From the NCBI GenBank assembly GCA_021613375.1, contig CM038722.1, positions 25,986,441 through 26,050,440 of the forward strand: a DNA stretch of 64,000 nucleotides, given 5' to 3'. Source of the DNA: Megaleporinus macrocephalus. Lineage: Eukaryota; Chordata; Actinopteri; Characiformes; Anostomidae. The stretch's first letter is position 1; every line of letters starts with the position of its first letter. This document shows, in pieces, positions 1 through 12,239 of the stretch. A model generated the notes under the pieces. The model had not been told where the DNA came from. It worked only from the letters and a program-made list of their open reading frames with translations, and did no database searches. Position numbers and translations under genes: made by a program.

Positions 1-462
1 GGGGAAAAAAGGAAGTCCATCACTGTCCACTGGTCACATGCACATTAGGCATAAAGAGTGATGCATGGCCATCTTTAAAAAGAAACAGACAGATATGTGG
101 TCATCTCAGACCTTTGCATGATAATGTTGCCACATGGGCTAAAGTTGCATCACAAGTTGAGCTATACTGAGGCCTTCTTTAAAAAGCCCAGTGATGCGGC
201 TTGACATTTTGTCACTCGCTGCGTCTGGGCAGTTTTTGCATGAGGCTGAATGTGTTGACTGTCTCAACTTCCACCCACAAACCACCATGACTGTTCATGT
301 GTTTCTCAAAACACACACGTCCATTAAACAGCCTCGGAAAATGAAAATGTCACTTGTAATTGCAGAAGTTGAAGCTTGGGTAAGAAAATAAGGCATGTGA
401 GTCTGCTGTGAAATAAGGCCCCCTTCCATCCCCTTATCCCCTACATATATATACACACACAC

Positions 463-830
463 ACTGATCAGCCATAACATTAAAACCACCTGCTTATATC
501 TATACACATTGTCCATTGTCTCAGCTCCCCTTTGTAGTTCAAGAATTACAGACTGTTGTTCATCTGATTGCTGCATAGAACCAGCAACATTCAGCCAACA
601 GTGGCCTGAGTCTTATGACCACTGACAAAGGACTGAGAATAACTAATACAAACCATGCAGCAATAGATGAGCCTTCATCTCTGATAATACATCTACACAA
701 GGGACCATCAAGGTAGGAGTGTCTAATGAAGTGGACAATAAGTGGACACAGTGTTTAAAAACTACAGCTGTCTGATTCACTCTCACCAGCACAACACACA
801 CTATACTGTATTGTAAATTCAGCTTATAAT
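463..830 (+). mobile_element. GATCAGCCATAACATTAAAA-type repeat, partial
   Basis: The left end is CTGATCAGCCATAACATTAA. The end near 780-830 (CTCTCACCAGCACAACACAC) matches internal sequence of the copies at 17240 and 44490. No coding frame. Confidence 0.5.
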
Positions 831-841
831 ATGGACAATGA

Positions 842-843
<2 letters not shown>

Positions 844-900
<57 letters not shown>
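844..900. repeat. (TA)n microsatellite
   Basis: An uninterrupted TA run followed by TTTATTTATTTATT. Confidence 0.95.
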
Positions 901-903
<3 letters not shown>

Positions 904-1090
904 TTATTTATTTATTTTTTTTGCTGAGAAAAATACAGCTCTTTTTGGTGTAGGGTAGGACACTTCCCAACGATTCCATCCAGTTCCTACACCAATGGAT
1001 GAATTAGAATCATCTTTATGACATCCAAGCTATGAAATACAATAATGTACATTAACCCTTTCCAAACCTGTCATTGAGGCAACCTAATAA

Positions 1091-1275
1091 GTCAAGTCAA
1101 GTTTTTTTGTATAGCTCTTTTTACAATGATGAATGATACAGGTGTTTAAAAGCATTAAAAAAACATGAAGTCACAACACTTTATTCACTGTGAGCAATCC
1201 AGAGGCGAGAACAACTCTCTCAAAACTGGAGGAAGAAACCTTGGGAGGAAGACCCATCCTCCTCTGGTCGAGTAT
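1091..1275 (-). mobile_element. 3' tail of the same L2-type LINE, reverse orientation
   Basis: The minus strand ends in CTTGACTTGAC and carries GGAGGATGGGTCTTCCTCCC and AAGGTTTCTTCCTCCAG, matching the 3' UTR of the copy at 20594-20794. Confidence 0.65.
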
Positions 1276-1447
1276 TTACAGTTTATTAAACTAATAAGCT
1301 GAGTCTGAAGATAAAAGCTTTAGACACTGCACAGGTGCTACATCAGGTGGATGATACAGAGATGCAGGCAAGGATGAAGCAAATGGCACTAATGGAGAGG
1401 AGAACTGGTTGGTGCCAGGTGACGGGGTGGTGGTCAGTCCTTTAACA

Positions 1448-1731
1448 GTATAAGTATTAAGTATTCTTATTTACAGTTCTCATCTAATACCTGCTTTGAC
1501 TGATCAGTACTTCACTGAGCTAGCTTCAGATTGCTACTAATAGAATTTAATGAAATGTCTGGGCCGTCCAGGAGAAATCTGGAACTACACTTGGTTCTTC
1601 AAACTGACTTACAAGATCTTATATTATCTCTTTTGAAATAATGATTTTATCTGGTGAAAATCCACTTATTGCTAAGATAAAGGCTTTTAAACAATCAGCT
1701 TAGGTGCCTCAGACATTTGCAGAGTAGTGTA
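1448..1731 (+). mobile_element. MITE family 1, internally deleted copy
   Basis: It shares ACAGTTCTCATCTAATACCT and CAGGAGAAATCTGGAACTAC with the copy at 2802 and ends in a decayed TIR (AGACATTTGCAGAGTAGTGT). Confidence 0.65.
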
Positions 1732-2801
1732 TGTCCAGAAGTGCCTATTTGGTGTTTCTCCTGGATTCTTTAAGACAAAGGCTTTAGAGTAGACTCTGGA
1801 ACATTGCTGTGAGGGTTTGATTGCATTCAGTCATAATCCTGACCTTAGTGAGGTCTGAGGTTGGATCAGTACTCTTCAGTGATATTGGACGGAGCTCTAT
1901 TTCCAATACTGATAAATATAGAAGAATTTGAATTCATGATTCTTGTGTTGGAAGGATGGTTGGGACGTGTTGTGGGAAGATGAGTTAGCACCCAGCCAGG
2001 TTTGTTGTACACATGTGGCTGTCCTGTTGATTCTCCTTTAAATGTGTGTCTCTTAAACTGATTTACAATTCATTTCTTCTGGATACGGTGCAAAACCTTC
2101 CATTACTTGTTAGCTACCATTGCCTTGTCACTCCAGTGTAACTAAAGAAGCAAACCTCAGACTTTTAACATGTCTTGGCTGATCTACTAAATTTAGAGAA
2201 AGGGGGAACACCATGGAAATGTGATTTTTTCCCCCTTCAGGCCCCTTTGAGTTCTGCTTCTTTCTGAGAGTTTATTGTGTAGTTGTGCGTCGCAGACCGC
2301 AGCCTCACCAAGCGTGGCTATTTGGACAACCCTTAAGAATAGCCGGTGGTGTATTCGAGCAGCGATGAAAGAACGTTTCAGAAATATGCTGCGCTGGAGA
2401 GTGTCAGCAGACTTTAAACAAGACCCAGGACTCACTGTCCCCTCAGTCGTTAAACTTAAAAGATACTGTATGTTGGGTTTCTGTTGCCAAGACCAAAACA
2501 AAGCCCCGATTTATCTCCATACAGAAAAGGAAAGCATCTCGCGCTATCTTTCTGAACGTGATTCATAGGGTTCCACTGGTCTTGCTCTTTAAAAGCGGAG
2601 ACATAACAGAGGACACAGCAGATGGTCCAGCTCATGGAGAAAGAGACCCTTCACACTTCTCAAACACACAATCGTTCTTCTGACCAATACAAATGAAACG
2701 CTGGAGACAAGCCGAATGGTTCTTTTGTACCTTTAGGGGAAGTCCATTGTTTTCCAGGAGGGTAAGAACATTTTTTAAATATCCTGCATGTTTTGACATT
2801 A

Positions 2802-3338
2802 CAGTACTTGCAAAAGTTTGAGGCACTTGGGGACATAATTATATTTTTTTAAAAAGCATGTTTTTCCTGACAGGAGGCTTTTATTTACTCAGCAAAACAC
2901 TCTATTTTTTAAATATTCAAACACTATTAATAGAGTAAGTAGTGCTTTTACTTACGTCAGTGTGTTTATTTAACCCTTTCCAAGCTTTTCCTTGTGGAAA
3001 CAACCCAGTATTATGTACAGTTCTCATCTAATACCTGCTTTGACTGCTCAGTACTTCATTAAGCTAAATCAAGATTGCTGCTGAAGGAACTGAATACATT
3101 CATACAATGTCTGGGGCGCCCAGGAGAAATCTGGAACTACACTTTGTTCTTCAGGCTGGAGCTCAAGGTATGATCTACTTCTTTCACAATAAGATTTTTA
3201 TGTTATTTTGTATTGTATTTCTGCTCATTTACATCTGTTCTAATGATATCTGCTGTTCTTACTGGTTAAAATACACTTACTGGTAAGATAAAGGCTTTAA
3301 GGCTGAGCTCAGGTGACTAAGACTTTTGCACAGTATTG
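2802..3338 (+). mobile_element. MITE family 1, full-length copy (537 bp) with TA target duplication
   Basis: The left TIR is CAGTACTTGCAAAAGTTTGA. The right TIR, reverse complemented, is CAATACTGTGCAAAAGTCTT. TA flanks both sides (2800-2801, 3339-3340), as for Tc1/mariner. There is no transposase frame. Internal landmarks are CCCAGTATTATGTACAGTTC and CAGGAGAAATCTGGAACTAC. Confidence 0.8.
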
Positions 3339-3773
3339 TATTTGGAGAACAAAAAGAGGAAAAATGAAGAATGACAGCTGCCACTTTTTCAGTGCATAAA
3401 GGGAAACAACAAGTAAAAACATAAATGCATAGATGAGTCATGGCTCTATATGTAAAGACAGCTACAGCAGCCGTTAATGCTAACTGGGTGGTCACGGGTG
3501 CACTCTGAGAGATGTGCATAATAATGCAATTCCTGCGTGAGGAAGCTTTTAGAAGGTTGTGAAAAGGTAAAATGGTAATGAATGAGAGAGGCATGAATAT
3601 TTTATTAAAACTGAACTCAAGTGCTATCATTTAAAAAATTAAGGTGGGGGAAAAGAGTCAAGCATATTAGCCACTCACATTAGACAAAGACATATATACT
3701 GAAGACTGAAGTGGTTGAACTGACCAATGCACAGAAATCTTTATGTTGCCTTGCTCAAAGTAAAAATGCTTGT

Positions 3774-3985
3774 ATATCATCGCTGTCCAATGAAAATCAA
3801 GTATTTTACAGGAGAGGCTTTACTTTAAATTCAAGTCAATGGAACCAGACTTTTTCCAAGGTATTTTGGAGCAATTCCAATGGTCCTTTTGGTCCATTCA
3901 TCATGATATTTTCTCGTGTTCAGGATCAAATCAATGTACAAAAATCAATCTAGACAAAAATGGAGATATTCAATGTTCAATATTC
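3774..3985 (+). mobile_element. MITE family 2, diverged copy
   Basis: It has ATATCATCGCTGTCCAATGA at the left, AAGTCAATGGAACCAGACTT inside, and a decayed right end. Confidence 0.65.
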
Positions 3986-3989
3986 AAGG

Positions 3990-5999
3990 TTAAACCACTA
4001 CTCTGCATCTAAGAAACCACTGCACTGTGTCATGTAAGGTCATAGCAGATGTCATCATGTGAAAAATGAAAGAAGCTTCTATTATATTTTGGTACAAGAG
4101 GTTCCTACTGGTGACAAAAAAAACACAAGCCTCTGTCCTAAGTATTTGCACATCGTATTTATATGAGGAGATAGGTAGGGGAGGGTTGAGCATGCCATCA
4201 TGTCATTAAAACATAGGCAAATACACTTTGCTCTTGTTTGTGGCGGTCATAAAGCCTTTGTGTCTGAGCAAACCAACTCCATAGCTACGAGAGCTGAGCA
4301 ATGCAATCAAAACTCTGACCACAAGCTCTGGAAGTTTACATTAGCGGCCACTTAACCATGGCCACATGGTAGCTTAAATGCGACATGTTTGGGTTGCCAA
4401 GTATAAAACCTTAGGATGCCACCCCCTAAGCCTTGCTTTAGAAAACAGACAAATAAACTTGTGTAATGTAGTGTTCAAAAAGACCAGGTCCAGACAGAGA
4501 CACTTAAGAGGGTTGCCAAGACTTGATGTCATCTCTATTACCACAGAATAGTTGTCTTATTAGAGCATGTTTACATACTGATTAACCACAGAAGAAGCTG
4601 TAAAAAGCATGTAACAGTTGGTAGGAGTTCTTGTACTTATGAGGTGCTGTTGGAATTGTCAGGGCAAAAACTTGCATGTGCATTTTTATCATTTTTTTAT
4701 ATTATTTTTAAACATAATTGGAAAGTGCCAACTGCTCTTGACGTTGTATCACCAGGTCACCATGAACAGATCAATAGAAATCCATTATCTCCTATTTGAA
4801 GCTTCCAGTAAACCATAGAAATAGACACTATCTGAAAAAAAGCAAAGTTGGTAGAAGTAATAGCTTTTTACAATCATTAGCCAGTCACAGAAAAAGTGCA
4901 ACTGTATGTGGTTTGTAAATCTAAGGTGACACGGAGGCCTTTGGCTTAGTCTTAAGGCCACCGCACACGTGAGTGCACACAGTTAGCGTCCAAAAATTCA
5001 CAGACATTGTTTTTAATGGAGGTATGCATACCAGCGCAGACACAGCGACTCCAAGCAGCCAATTCCTCAATGTCACAGTGCATCACACTGTGTTTTGCTG
5101 TTACTACATTACATTAAATCCATACTGAGACCTCAGAAAACAACAATATATGTACACATGGCTTAAAATGCACAAATCTTTTAGGTGAAAAGCTCATACC
5201 TTTTAATTAGAAAAGAGCCAATCTGTGAAGAAGTAGCAAACTAATACCAAGCGTGATACCAAGTGTTGTTGAATGCTTTTTTTTTCATTCACTTTATACA
5301 ATAGTGCAAAAATGAACACGAACCAGCTCTGCTTGTAGGCATTTATACAGTAGTGCTCTGCTTTGTATGTATGTATAGTCATCCATCAGCATGAGAAAGA
5401 ATGAACTCAAAAGTTTGGCATCACAGTGAAATGTTCTTGTTTTAATGGAGTATCTTCTTCCTTAACACAACAATGGACTGACGGGTCTCTAAAGAAAGTT
5501 GTTTCTTTCTGGTCATTTTGAGTCGGTCAGCAAGCCATCAACTGCTGATCTTCAGATACTAAACTAACCTAGAATGTTGTTCCCTTTTATACTCACTTAT
5601 TAGTAGAATGTTTTTCAGCTGTGCATCACAATTGAACAAGAGTGTCCTAACAACCAATTAGTCCAATAACATCCTTAACTTGGATTGGTGGTCGTACCAG
5701 GAGATTTAGACAGAGGACTGAGAATTACTGATAATAGGACTATATGTAAAATAAGCCTCTTTACAAAAATAGACTTTAATACAAACATTTTTATTCATTA
5801 AAAATCATCTGATACATTTACATTAATTGTGAAATGGACAGTATTGTTTGTGAATTGCATGAAATGAAATTAAAACAGAGCTATATGTTAAAAACCTTGG
5901 ACACCAGCCAATACAACTATAAAAAACTATAAACAAAAACAGAATTGTAATGGAAAATTGTACAAGTATAACCATTAAGGGCACCACCTCAGTGCTTTT
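3990..5999. other. No gene seen
   Basis: AT-rich sequence. 5395-5720 resembles part of a dispersed DNA repeat (AAAGTTTGGCATCACAGTGA, ATCAACTGCTGATCTTCAGA) but its ends are not clear. Confidence 0.4.
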
Positions 6000-6295
6000 T
6001 CCGAATGCGTATGGTGATGGATGATGTTTGGGGCTGTGTTTTTTCCTTTAAAGGCTCTGAGAACCTTGAATCATGACGTACCAGGAGATTTAAAAAGAAA
6101 ATCCAGCTGCCTCTGACAAAGAGCTAAAACTGGGTGGTGGGTGGAATTGTCAGATGGACAATGATGCAAAACATGTGTCCAGATCCACCTCAAAATGAGC
6201 AAGCTTTTGACATGGCCATCCCAGTCCCCTGACCTAAGCCTTATTGAACCCGGGCGTGGGCTGAAAAGTCCAAAAGACCAAACAGGGTTTGGAGA
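6000..6295 (+). pseudogene. Tc1-like transposase 3' relic
   Basis: It has a WGCVF-like piece near 6030, then DNDAKHVSRSTSK (second Asp region), and QSPDLSLIEP (catalytic Glu region) at about 6220-6250. Frames are interrupted. Confidence 0.55.
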
Positions 6296-6299
6296 GGTT

Positions 6300-7849
6300 A
6301 CGGTTTAAGGAGTGATCTCACTGTTTCTCATCAAGCATTACAGCACTCATTACACTGATTACAGTTATGCTGGCAGGCTGCACACAGTCTCTGCTGTAGA
6401 TGTGCCCATAAATGTGATGTGGTTTTGTTCAAAAGTTGTATTAAAGGTTTTTATTTTCTTAGACTTTAAACTTTTTTTCATGCTTTCAGTGCAAGAATGG
6501 GCTTATTAGTCACAAAGGCATTCTTCATGACCATTTGAAATGCAAATAACTTATGTCAATAACCACAGCGCCAATAATTATTTGGCTGACTGTAAATGTA
6601 GCACTTCCTCAAAACATATTTTGTAGATAAGCTGTTCCAAGGAAAGCCATAAATGAACAAAAGAACATCATAAAGCACCAGATCATGGCTTACTATGTTT
6701 ACCCTCATACCTAACTGATCTCTTCCCTGAAGTCTAAGATTGTTAAGTCTAATCTGTTATGGTCCAGTCGTTTGGGATGGATCCAGTGGACTGAATATGA
6801 AACACAAGTGGAAGTTAGCTTGGTGTGCGCTGATCAGGGTTCAGTAAAAAAGTGAGACTTGGGGGCATGAATGCTCTCTCGACCTGCCATGTGCAGACTG
6901 AAAGAACGGTATGTGAGGGAACGATTAGGGACTGGAAGAGAGGGCGGGGGGATAGCTGTGATGGTCCCAGTGAGGAAGAATAGCACCGACGTAAACATTG
7001 TTCAGGGTCAAGAAGACCCCTCAAGCCAGTTCTTTTTCTCATGTACACTTTTATAACCACATGCAGGCATGCAAAACCAAATACAAAAGAAACTTGTGGC
7101 AAGACGCATATGTAAATAATCTTTGCAAGATAATACAAATACAACTGTATGTAGCCACAGGCACAAAACTATGAAAGGGCTTTCATGAACAATGTCATAT
7201 TCTTATGCTCTGATGACCCAACATGTGGTCCATTCATACTCCAAACAAATAGGGGGCAACATTTCTCCATAAAATCCAACTTCATCCCTTCATTAACCAA
7301 GAGCGTCTCCAGCAATAGAAGGCAGCACTCTTGGCATGTCAACTCTTGATTTGCTTCTATTTATATCACTTTGATGGCAAATGTGGTTTCTTGCCAGGAG
7401 CAGATGGCATCCATCAATTGTCAGGAGCTTCAGCCATTGTTGCATTTACTCCTTCTTTCATTGACTATCTGTCCTTAAATGTTCCAACCAGGAGCAGCAC
7501 CTTCAACATGATTGACTAGAGGTTAGAAGACGCCGTCAGGCAGCAGTGCTACTTCTTCATCCCTTCATGTTGGATTAATCCGACCCAACGCTATAGTAAC
7601 CCACTATCACCTCTTGAGGTACAAAGAAGGATTAACAAGAACAGAAAGTAGATATCTCTGAACATGATACATAGATGTCTTTAACAGGCTGTCAGAGGAG
7701 TTATTTCTTTACTTTTCTTCATAATTTTAGTGAATTCTGCACTGTTTCAAACTGAAATTCTTCAAAAACTCACATATAAACATTATTTCTAATGACTCAT
7801 TTGAGATCCAAATTATTCAGAGCTTAGAGAAACATTGCCAAATCTGACC
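6300..7849. other. No gene seen
   Basis: Short ORFs only. No RNA gene or transposon end was recognised before the 50-bp satellite. Confidence 0.4.
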
Positions 7850-9125
7850 TGACTATAGCCAAATCTATAGCTATATCTGAAAAATAGCCAAATCTATAGC
7901 TATATCTGAAAAATAGCCAAATCTGACCTGAACATAGCCAAGTCTATAGCTATATATAAAAAATAGCCAAATCTGAGTTGACTATAGCCAAATCTATAGC
8001 TATATATGAAAAATAGCCAAATCTGACCTGACTATAGCCAAATCCATAGCTATATATAAAACATAGCCAAAGCTGAGTTGACTATAGCCAAATCTATAGC
8101 TATATCTGAAAAATAGCCAAATCTGACTTGACTATAGCCAAATCTATAGCTATATCTGAAAAATAGCCAGATCTGACTTGACTATAGCCAAATCTATAGC
8201 TATATATGAAAAATAGCCAAATCTGAGTTGACTATAGCCAAATCTATAGCTATATATGAAAAATAGCCAAATCTGAGTTGACTATAGCCAAATCTATGGC
8301 TATATCTGAAAAATAGCCAAAGCTGAGTTGACTATAGCCAAATCTATAGCTATATATGAAAAATAGCCAAATCTGAGTTGACTATAGCCAAATCTATAGC
8401 TATATATGAAAAATAGCCAAATCTGAGTTGACTATAGCCAAATCTATAGCTATATATGAAAAATAGCCAAATCTGACCTGAACATAGCCAAGTCTATAGC
8501 TATATATAAAAAATAGCCAAATCTGAGTTGACTATAGCCAAATCTATAGCTATATCTAAAAAAAATAGCCAAATCTGACTTGACCACAGCCAAATCTATA
8601 GCTATATCTGAAAAATAGCCAAATCTATAGCTATATATGAAAAATAGCCAAATCTGAGTTGACTATAGCCAAATCTATAGCTATATCTGAAAAATAGCCA
8701 AATCTGACTTGACTATAGCCAAATCTATAGCTATATATGAAAAATAGCCAAATCTGAGTTGACTATAGCCAAATCTATAGCTATATCTGAAAAATAGCCA
8801 AATCTGACCTGAACATAGCCAAGTCTATAGCTATATATGAAAAATAGCCAAATCTGAGTTGACTATAGCCAAATCTATAGCTATATATGAAAAATAGCCA
8901 AATCTGAGTTGACTATAGCCAAATCTATAGCTATATATGAAAAATAGCCAAATCTGACTTGACCATAGCCAAATCTATAGCTATATCTGAAAAATAGCCA
9001 AATCTGACTTGACTATAGCCAAATCTATAGCTATATCTGAAAAATAGCCAAATCTGACTTGACTATAGCCAAATCTATAGCTATATATGAAAAATAGCCA
9101 AATCTGACTTGACCATAGCCAAATC
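7850..9125. repeat. 50-bp satellite, about 25 copies
   Basis: The unit is 50 bp and contains ATAGCCAAATCTATAGCTAT and AAAATAGCCAAATCTGA. Each unit has two half-repeats sharing ATAGCCAAATCT, so it looks like an older short repeat that doubled. Variants (GAGTTGACT, GACTTGACT, GACCTGAACA; ATATATG, ATATCTG) recur in blocks. A few units carry a third half-repeat (e.g. near 7880 and 8610). Confidence 0.93.
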
Positions 9126-10309
9126 TATCTGACCTGAAACCCACTCTTGCTTGCAGATGACATAGGCAAGCCTCCAGCAGAAATGCAGTGAAATGACTTT
9201 TTTAATATAGTACCACTATTCGAAGGATCAAGCCCATCAAGGAAAACCGCATGTCTACTGTCCTCACTCTTAAACCCCAGGAATTTAATAAAAAGCAGAT
9301 TTGCTCTTTTCTTCCACATTCTGTCATTTTGATGGCAGGAGAGATTGATGATTGCTGAGCTGAGACCAGTTTCCAAGGTTATCTTGCAAACTGGACGAAA
9401 AACTTTGTGAATTATTAACTATCAAGTGTTCAAACAATGAGATCAGTATAAAAGTTTAAACTTTATTTAATTTTATTTCAGCAGTGTCTTTTTGAAAAGG
9501 TGAGTGTATCATTCATGTCGAGAAAGGTTTGTGAACTGTGTGCATGAGGGCAACACCAGGAGAGAACACCAGGCCCACTACAAGTTTAAGAGTGCGGCTG
9601 AAAATAGTAGGGCTGCTTCTCAATGCAACAATGTATTATAACGAAAGCAAACACTTGCAGGTAGAGGAGTCACTACAGGGTTATGAATACCGGGGAGTCT
9701 GGGGTCATGCTCACGAAGTAGACTTTTTTAATGACCCCAGAATGTTCACCATGAACTAGCAACTGGTATATGTGTCTCTTTGTAGCTTGTATAAAGCACA
9801 GAGCTAGCAACACGTAAACACTACATCCATCCACGTACAGCAGACACAGATGAAGCAAAGATAATGAAGTCTAGCTGTGCTATCTCCTCTCTCTTTCTTG
9901 GATGAGGTGCAAGTCCTAAATATATTACTCAAGTACACAGATTATAGATCAGCTCAGCCTCAGAAAGAATATGGTTTTGCTCTATAGGCCTGTTTACTAA
10001 GCTATATGCCAGAATTTCATGCCCATAGTGACAAATATTAGACTTTCTCAATTAAAAAGAGTATTAATATTTAATGAAAGCTTAAATAACTCTCCCTCTC
10101 TTTCTTCTCGATCACTAACTTCCATCAAATCTGGCAGTCACCTTCAGCTTCTTCCTCTCCCTCTCTTCCAGTGTTTAGTAATGCATCGTTTTATTCAACT
10201 CAGATGAACAAGAACTTAAGGAAGTGAATGAAAAGTCAGTTCATTTTGTTTCTTTCATGTTATAGCTGGTAAAAATGTTCTCATCTGACTGGCTGTCGAT
10301 GGGGCTGCC

Positions 10310-11020
10310 ATCTCTTAATTTCCACTCCATGTTTGGCTTGTAGCTTTTGGGGAGGATTTAACCTGTCTGCAATTAATAACTGCTGATCCAAGACCAGTTT
10401 CAGAATTTGTCTTTGTACAAGTGTTTTCTGGTAGAAATAAACTTATAGTCCATCTATGATACCGGATCTCAGAGCAGTTTCCTTGTTGTATTAACTTTAT
10501 AAAGAAACTTAATTTAAGTGTATAATGGAAATTCAATGTATAATCTAAGACCGATTTTAGAGTTTGTTTCGTGAAGTTCTGGTAGGATAAAAGTAACAAT
10601 TCATCTATGAAATCTGATCAGAGATCAGTTTCCAGGTTTGTCTTGTAGCATTTGGGTACCTTACATTATTTATAATTGTTAATCTGAGACCAGCCTCATG
10701 GTTTGTCTTTGGAGTGTTGGGTGGTAAACAACCAATGAACCATTGATGAAATCTGATCTGTGACCAGTTTGCAGGTTTGTCTTGTAGCATTTGGGTAGGA
10801 TGAAACTTCACTTCAATTATTTATAATTGTTAATCTGAGACCACCCTCAAGGTTTGTCTTTGGAGCGTTGGGTGGGAATAAACCAACAAACCATTGATGA
10901 AATCTGATGTGTTACCAGTTTCCAGGTTTGCCTTGTTGCTTTTGAGTAATATGAACCAAAGCCACGATTTATGATTGCTGAGCAAAAACCAGAATGTTAC
11001 TTATAGATTTTTGGTGAAAT
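10310..11020. repeat. Diverged tandem repeat, period about 150 bp
   Basis: AATCTGAGACCA recurs at 10680 and 10831, with GGTTTGTCTTTGGAG and CATTGATGAAATCTGAT following each time. Weaker repeats of GACCAGTTTC...TTTGTCTT are seen at 10385, 10545 and 10975, and a related piece at 9350-9385. Confidence 0.65.
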
Positions 11021-11179
11021 GAAATCGATCGGTACAATAGGCTAATTTCGTACTTGCTCCCATTCCCCCCCTCTGAGCCTGCAGCGATCCCAGTAGGGTG
11101 CAGACCTGTCTGACAGAGTGCCAAGATGTTGGCTGGATATGGAGATCCCATGGTTACACTGATCTAAGGACACTTGTGC

Positions 11180-11560
11180 TCCTGCACTCATGAAGCGAAT
11201 TCAAACGACAGCAGCGGAGAGCTGATCCTGGATCGGCGTTAAAGAGCAGACTGTTCCCCCCGCTGTGAGCCGTTGTTCTCTGTAAATGTCGCGGCGGCTC
11301 TGCCTCTTACTGCTCTCTTTGCCAAGTTGAGCTTCCGCGCCGCGGAGGTCCGGCATGCCCCACGCTGTTTATTCTGAGGGTGCAAAAGGCCGCCAGCATC
11401 AGTCAGCGGCGGGGAACAAAAGCAGGGGCACAGACTCACGCCTGCCGCATCCTGGCCTCCTGCTGGCCCCAACACAGGCCCTTTTTAGAGAGAAAAGGGC
11501 TCCGGCTGTGCGCAGAAAAGGCCAGGAAACAACCAAGGAGTGAGGAAGCATTGAGAATCC
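11180..11560. other. GC- and CpG-rich patch, possible conserved element
   Basis: Within AT-rich surroundings this stretch holds GTCGCGGCGGCTCTGCC and CTTCCGCGCCGCGGAGGTCC. Short ORFs on both strands have no family match. It could be a small CpG island, a promoter of an unannotated transcript, or an unmasked repeat; only composition supports it. Confidence 0.3.
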
Positions 11561-11970
11561 ATCATCTTGGAGGTGAGGATGTTGAACATAGTCATCAATG
11601 ACCTACTCATGCACACCCCACACAGATTATACTAAAAATCCCTATATTAAAGCCTGCCCATTTGATATCATCACTGTGGTGCCTCCATACAGTTATCTCC
11701 AGTCATGCAAGAGCAGGCTTCTATCATGTTACAGTTTTTTCTCATGTTTAATCTTACTTTCTCATATATAACGCATTCTTTATTTGTTTTACTTATTCAT
11801 AGTTGTTCTAACTAATCATATCCTCCCCATTCTCCATGTAGAAGGCTTTTCCTAAAGGCTTGTTTGGTTTGAAGCCTTAAAGACCATAACACATAGTGGT
11901 AAGAGTATATCAATACAAACAACCGGAATATTGGCATTTTGTAGAAAGTTCTTTGGGTATATATATATAT

Positions 11971-12229
11971 ATATCGTCGCTGTCCAATGAAAAACAAGTA
12001 TCTCGAAAATTGCAACTTTACAGGAGAGAACAAAAACATACTTTATTTCAATGCAAGTCAATGGAACCAGAATTCTTTTTTTCCAAGCTGTTTTGAAGTA
12101 TTTCTATTGGACCATTCATCCTAAAATATTCACACAATGTAAACGACTATTGGTTTATTCAAATGATCTAGAAAACTCAAAATCGACAAAAATAGAGATA
12201 CATGTTTTTCATTGGACAGTGACAATATA
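11971..12229 (+). mobile_element. MITE family 2, near-complete copy (about 260 bp)
   Basis: The left TIR is ATATCGTCGCTGTCCAATGA; the right end, reverse complemented, is TATTGTCACTGTCCAATGAA. Inside it has CAAGTCAATGGAACCAGAAT and TTCTATTGGACCATTCATCC. No coding capacity. It begins directly at a (TA)n run. Confidence 0.75.
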
Positions 12230-12239
12230 CTGTAAATGT

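Noticed and set aside
7850..9125. CRISPR-like array of short regular repeats
   Set aside because: The whole 50-bp unit repeats with no unique spacers, no cas genes are nearby, and the sequence is from a vertebrate genome. It is a satellite.
11239..11601. Overlapping ORFs in the GC-rich patch
   Set aside because: High GC content lowers stop frequency, so short open frames on both strands are expected. No frame looks like a known protein.
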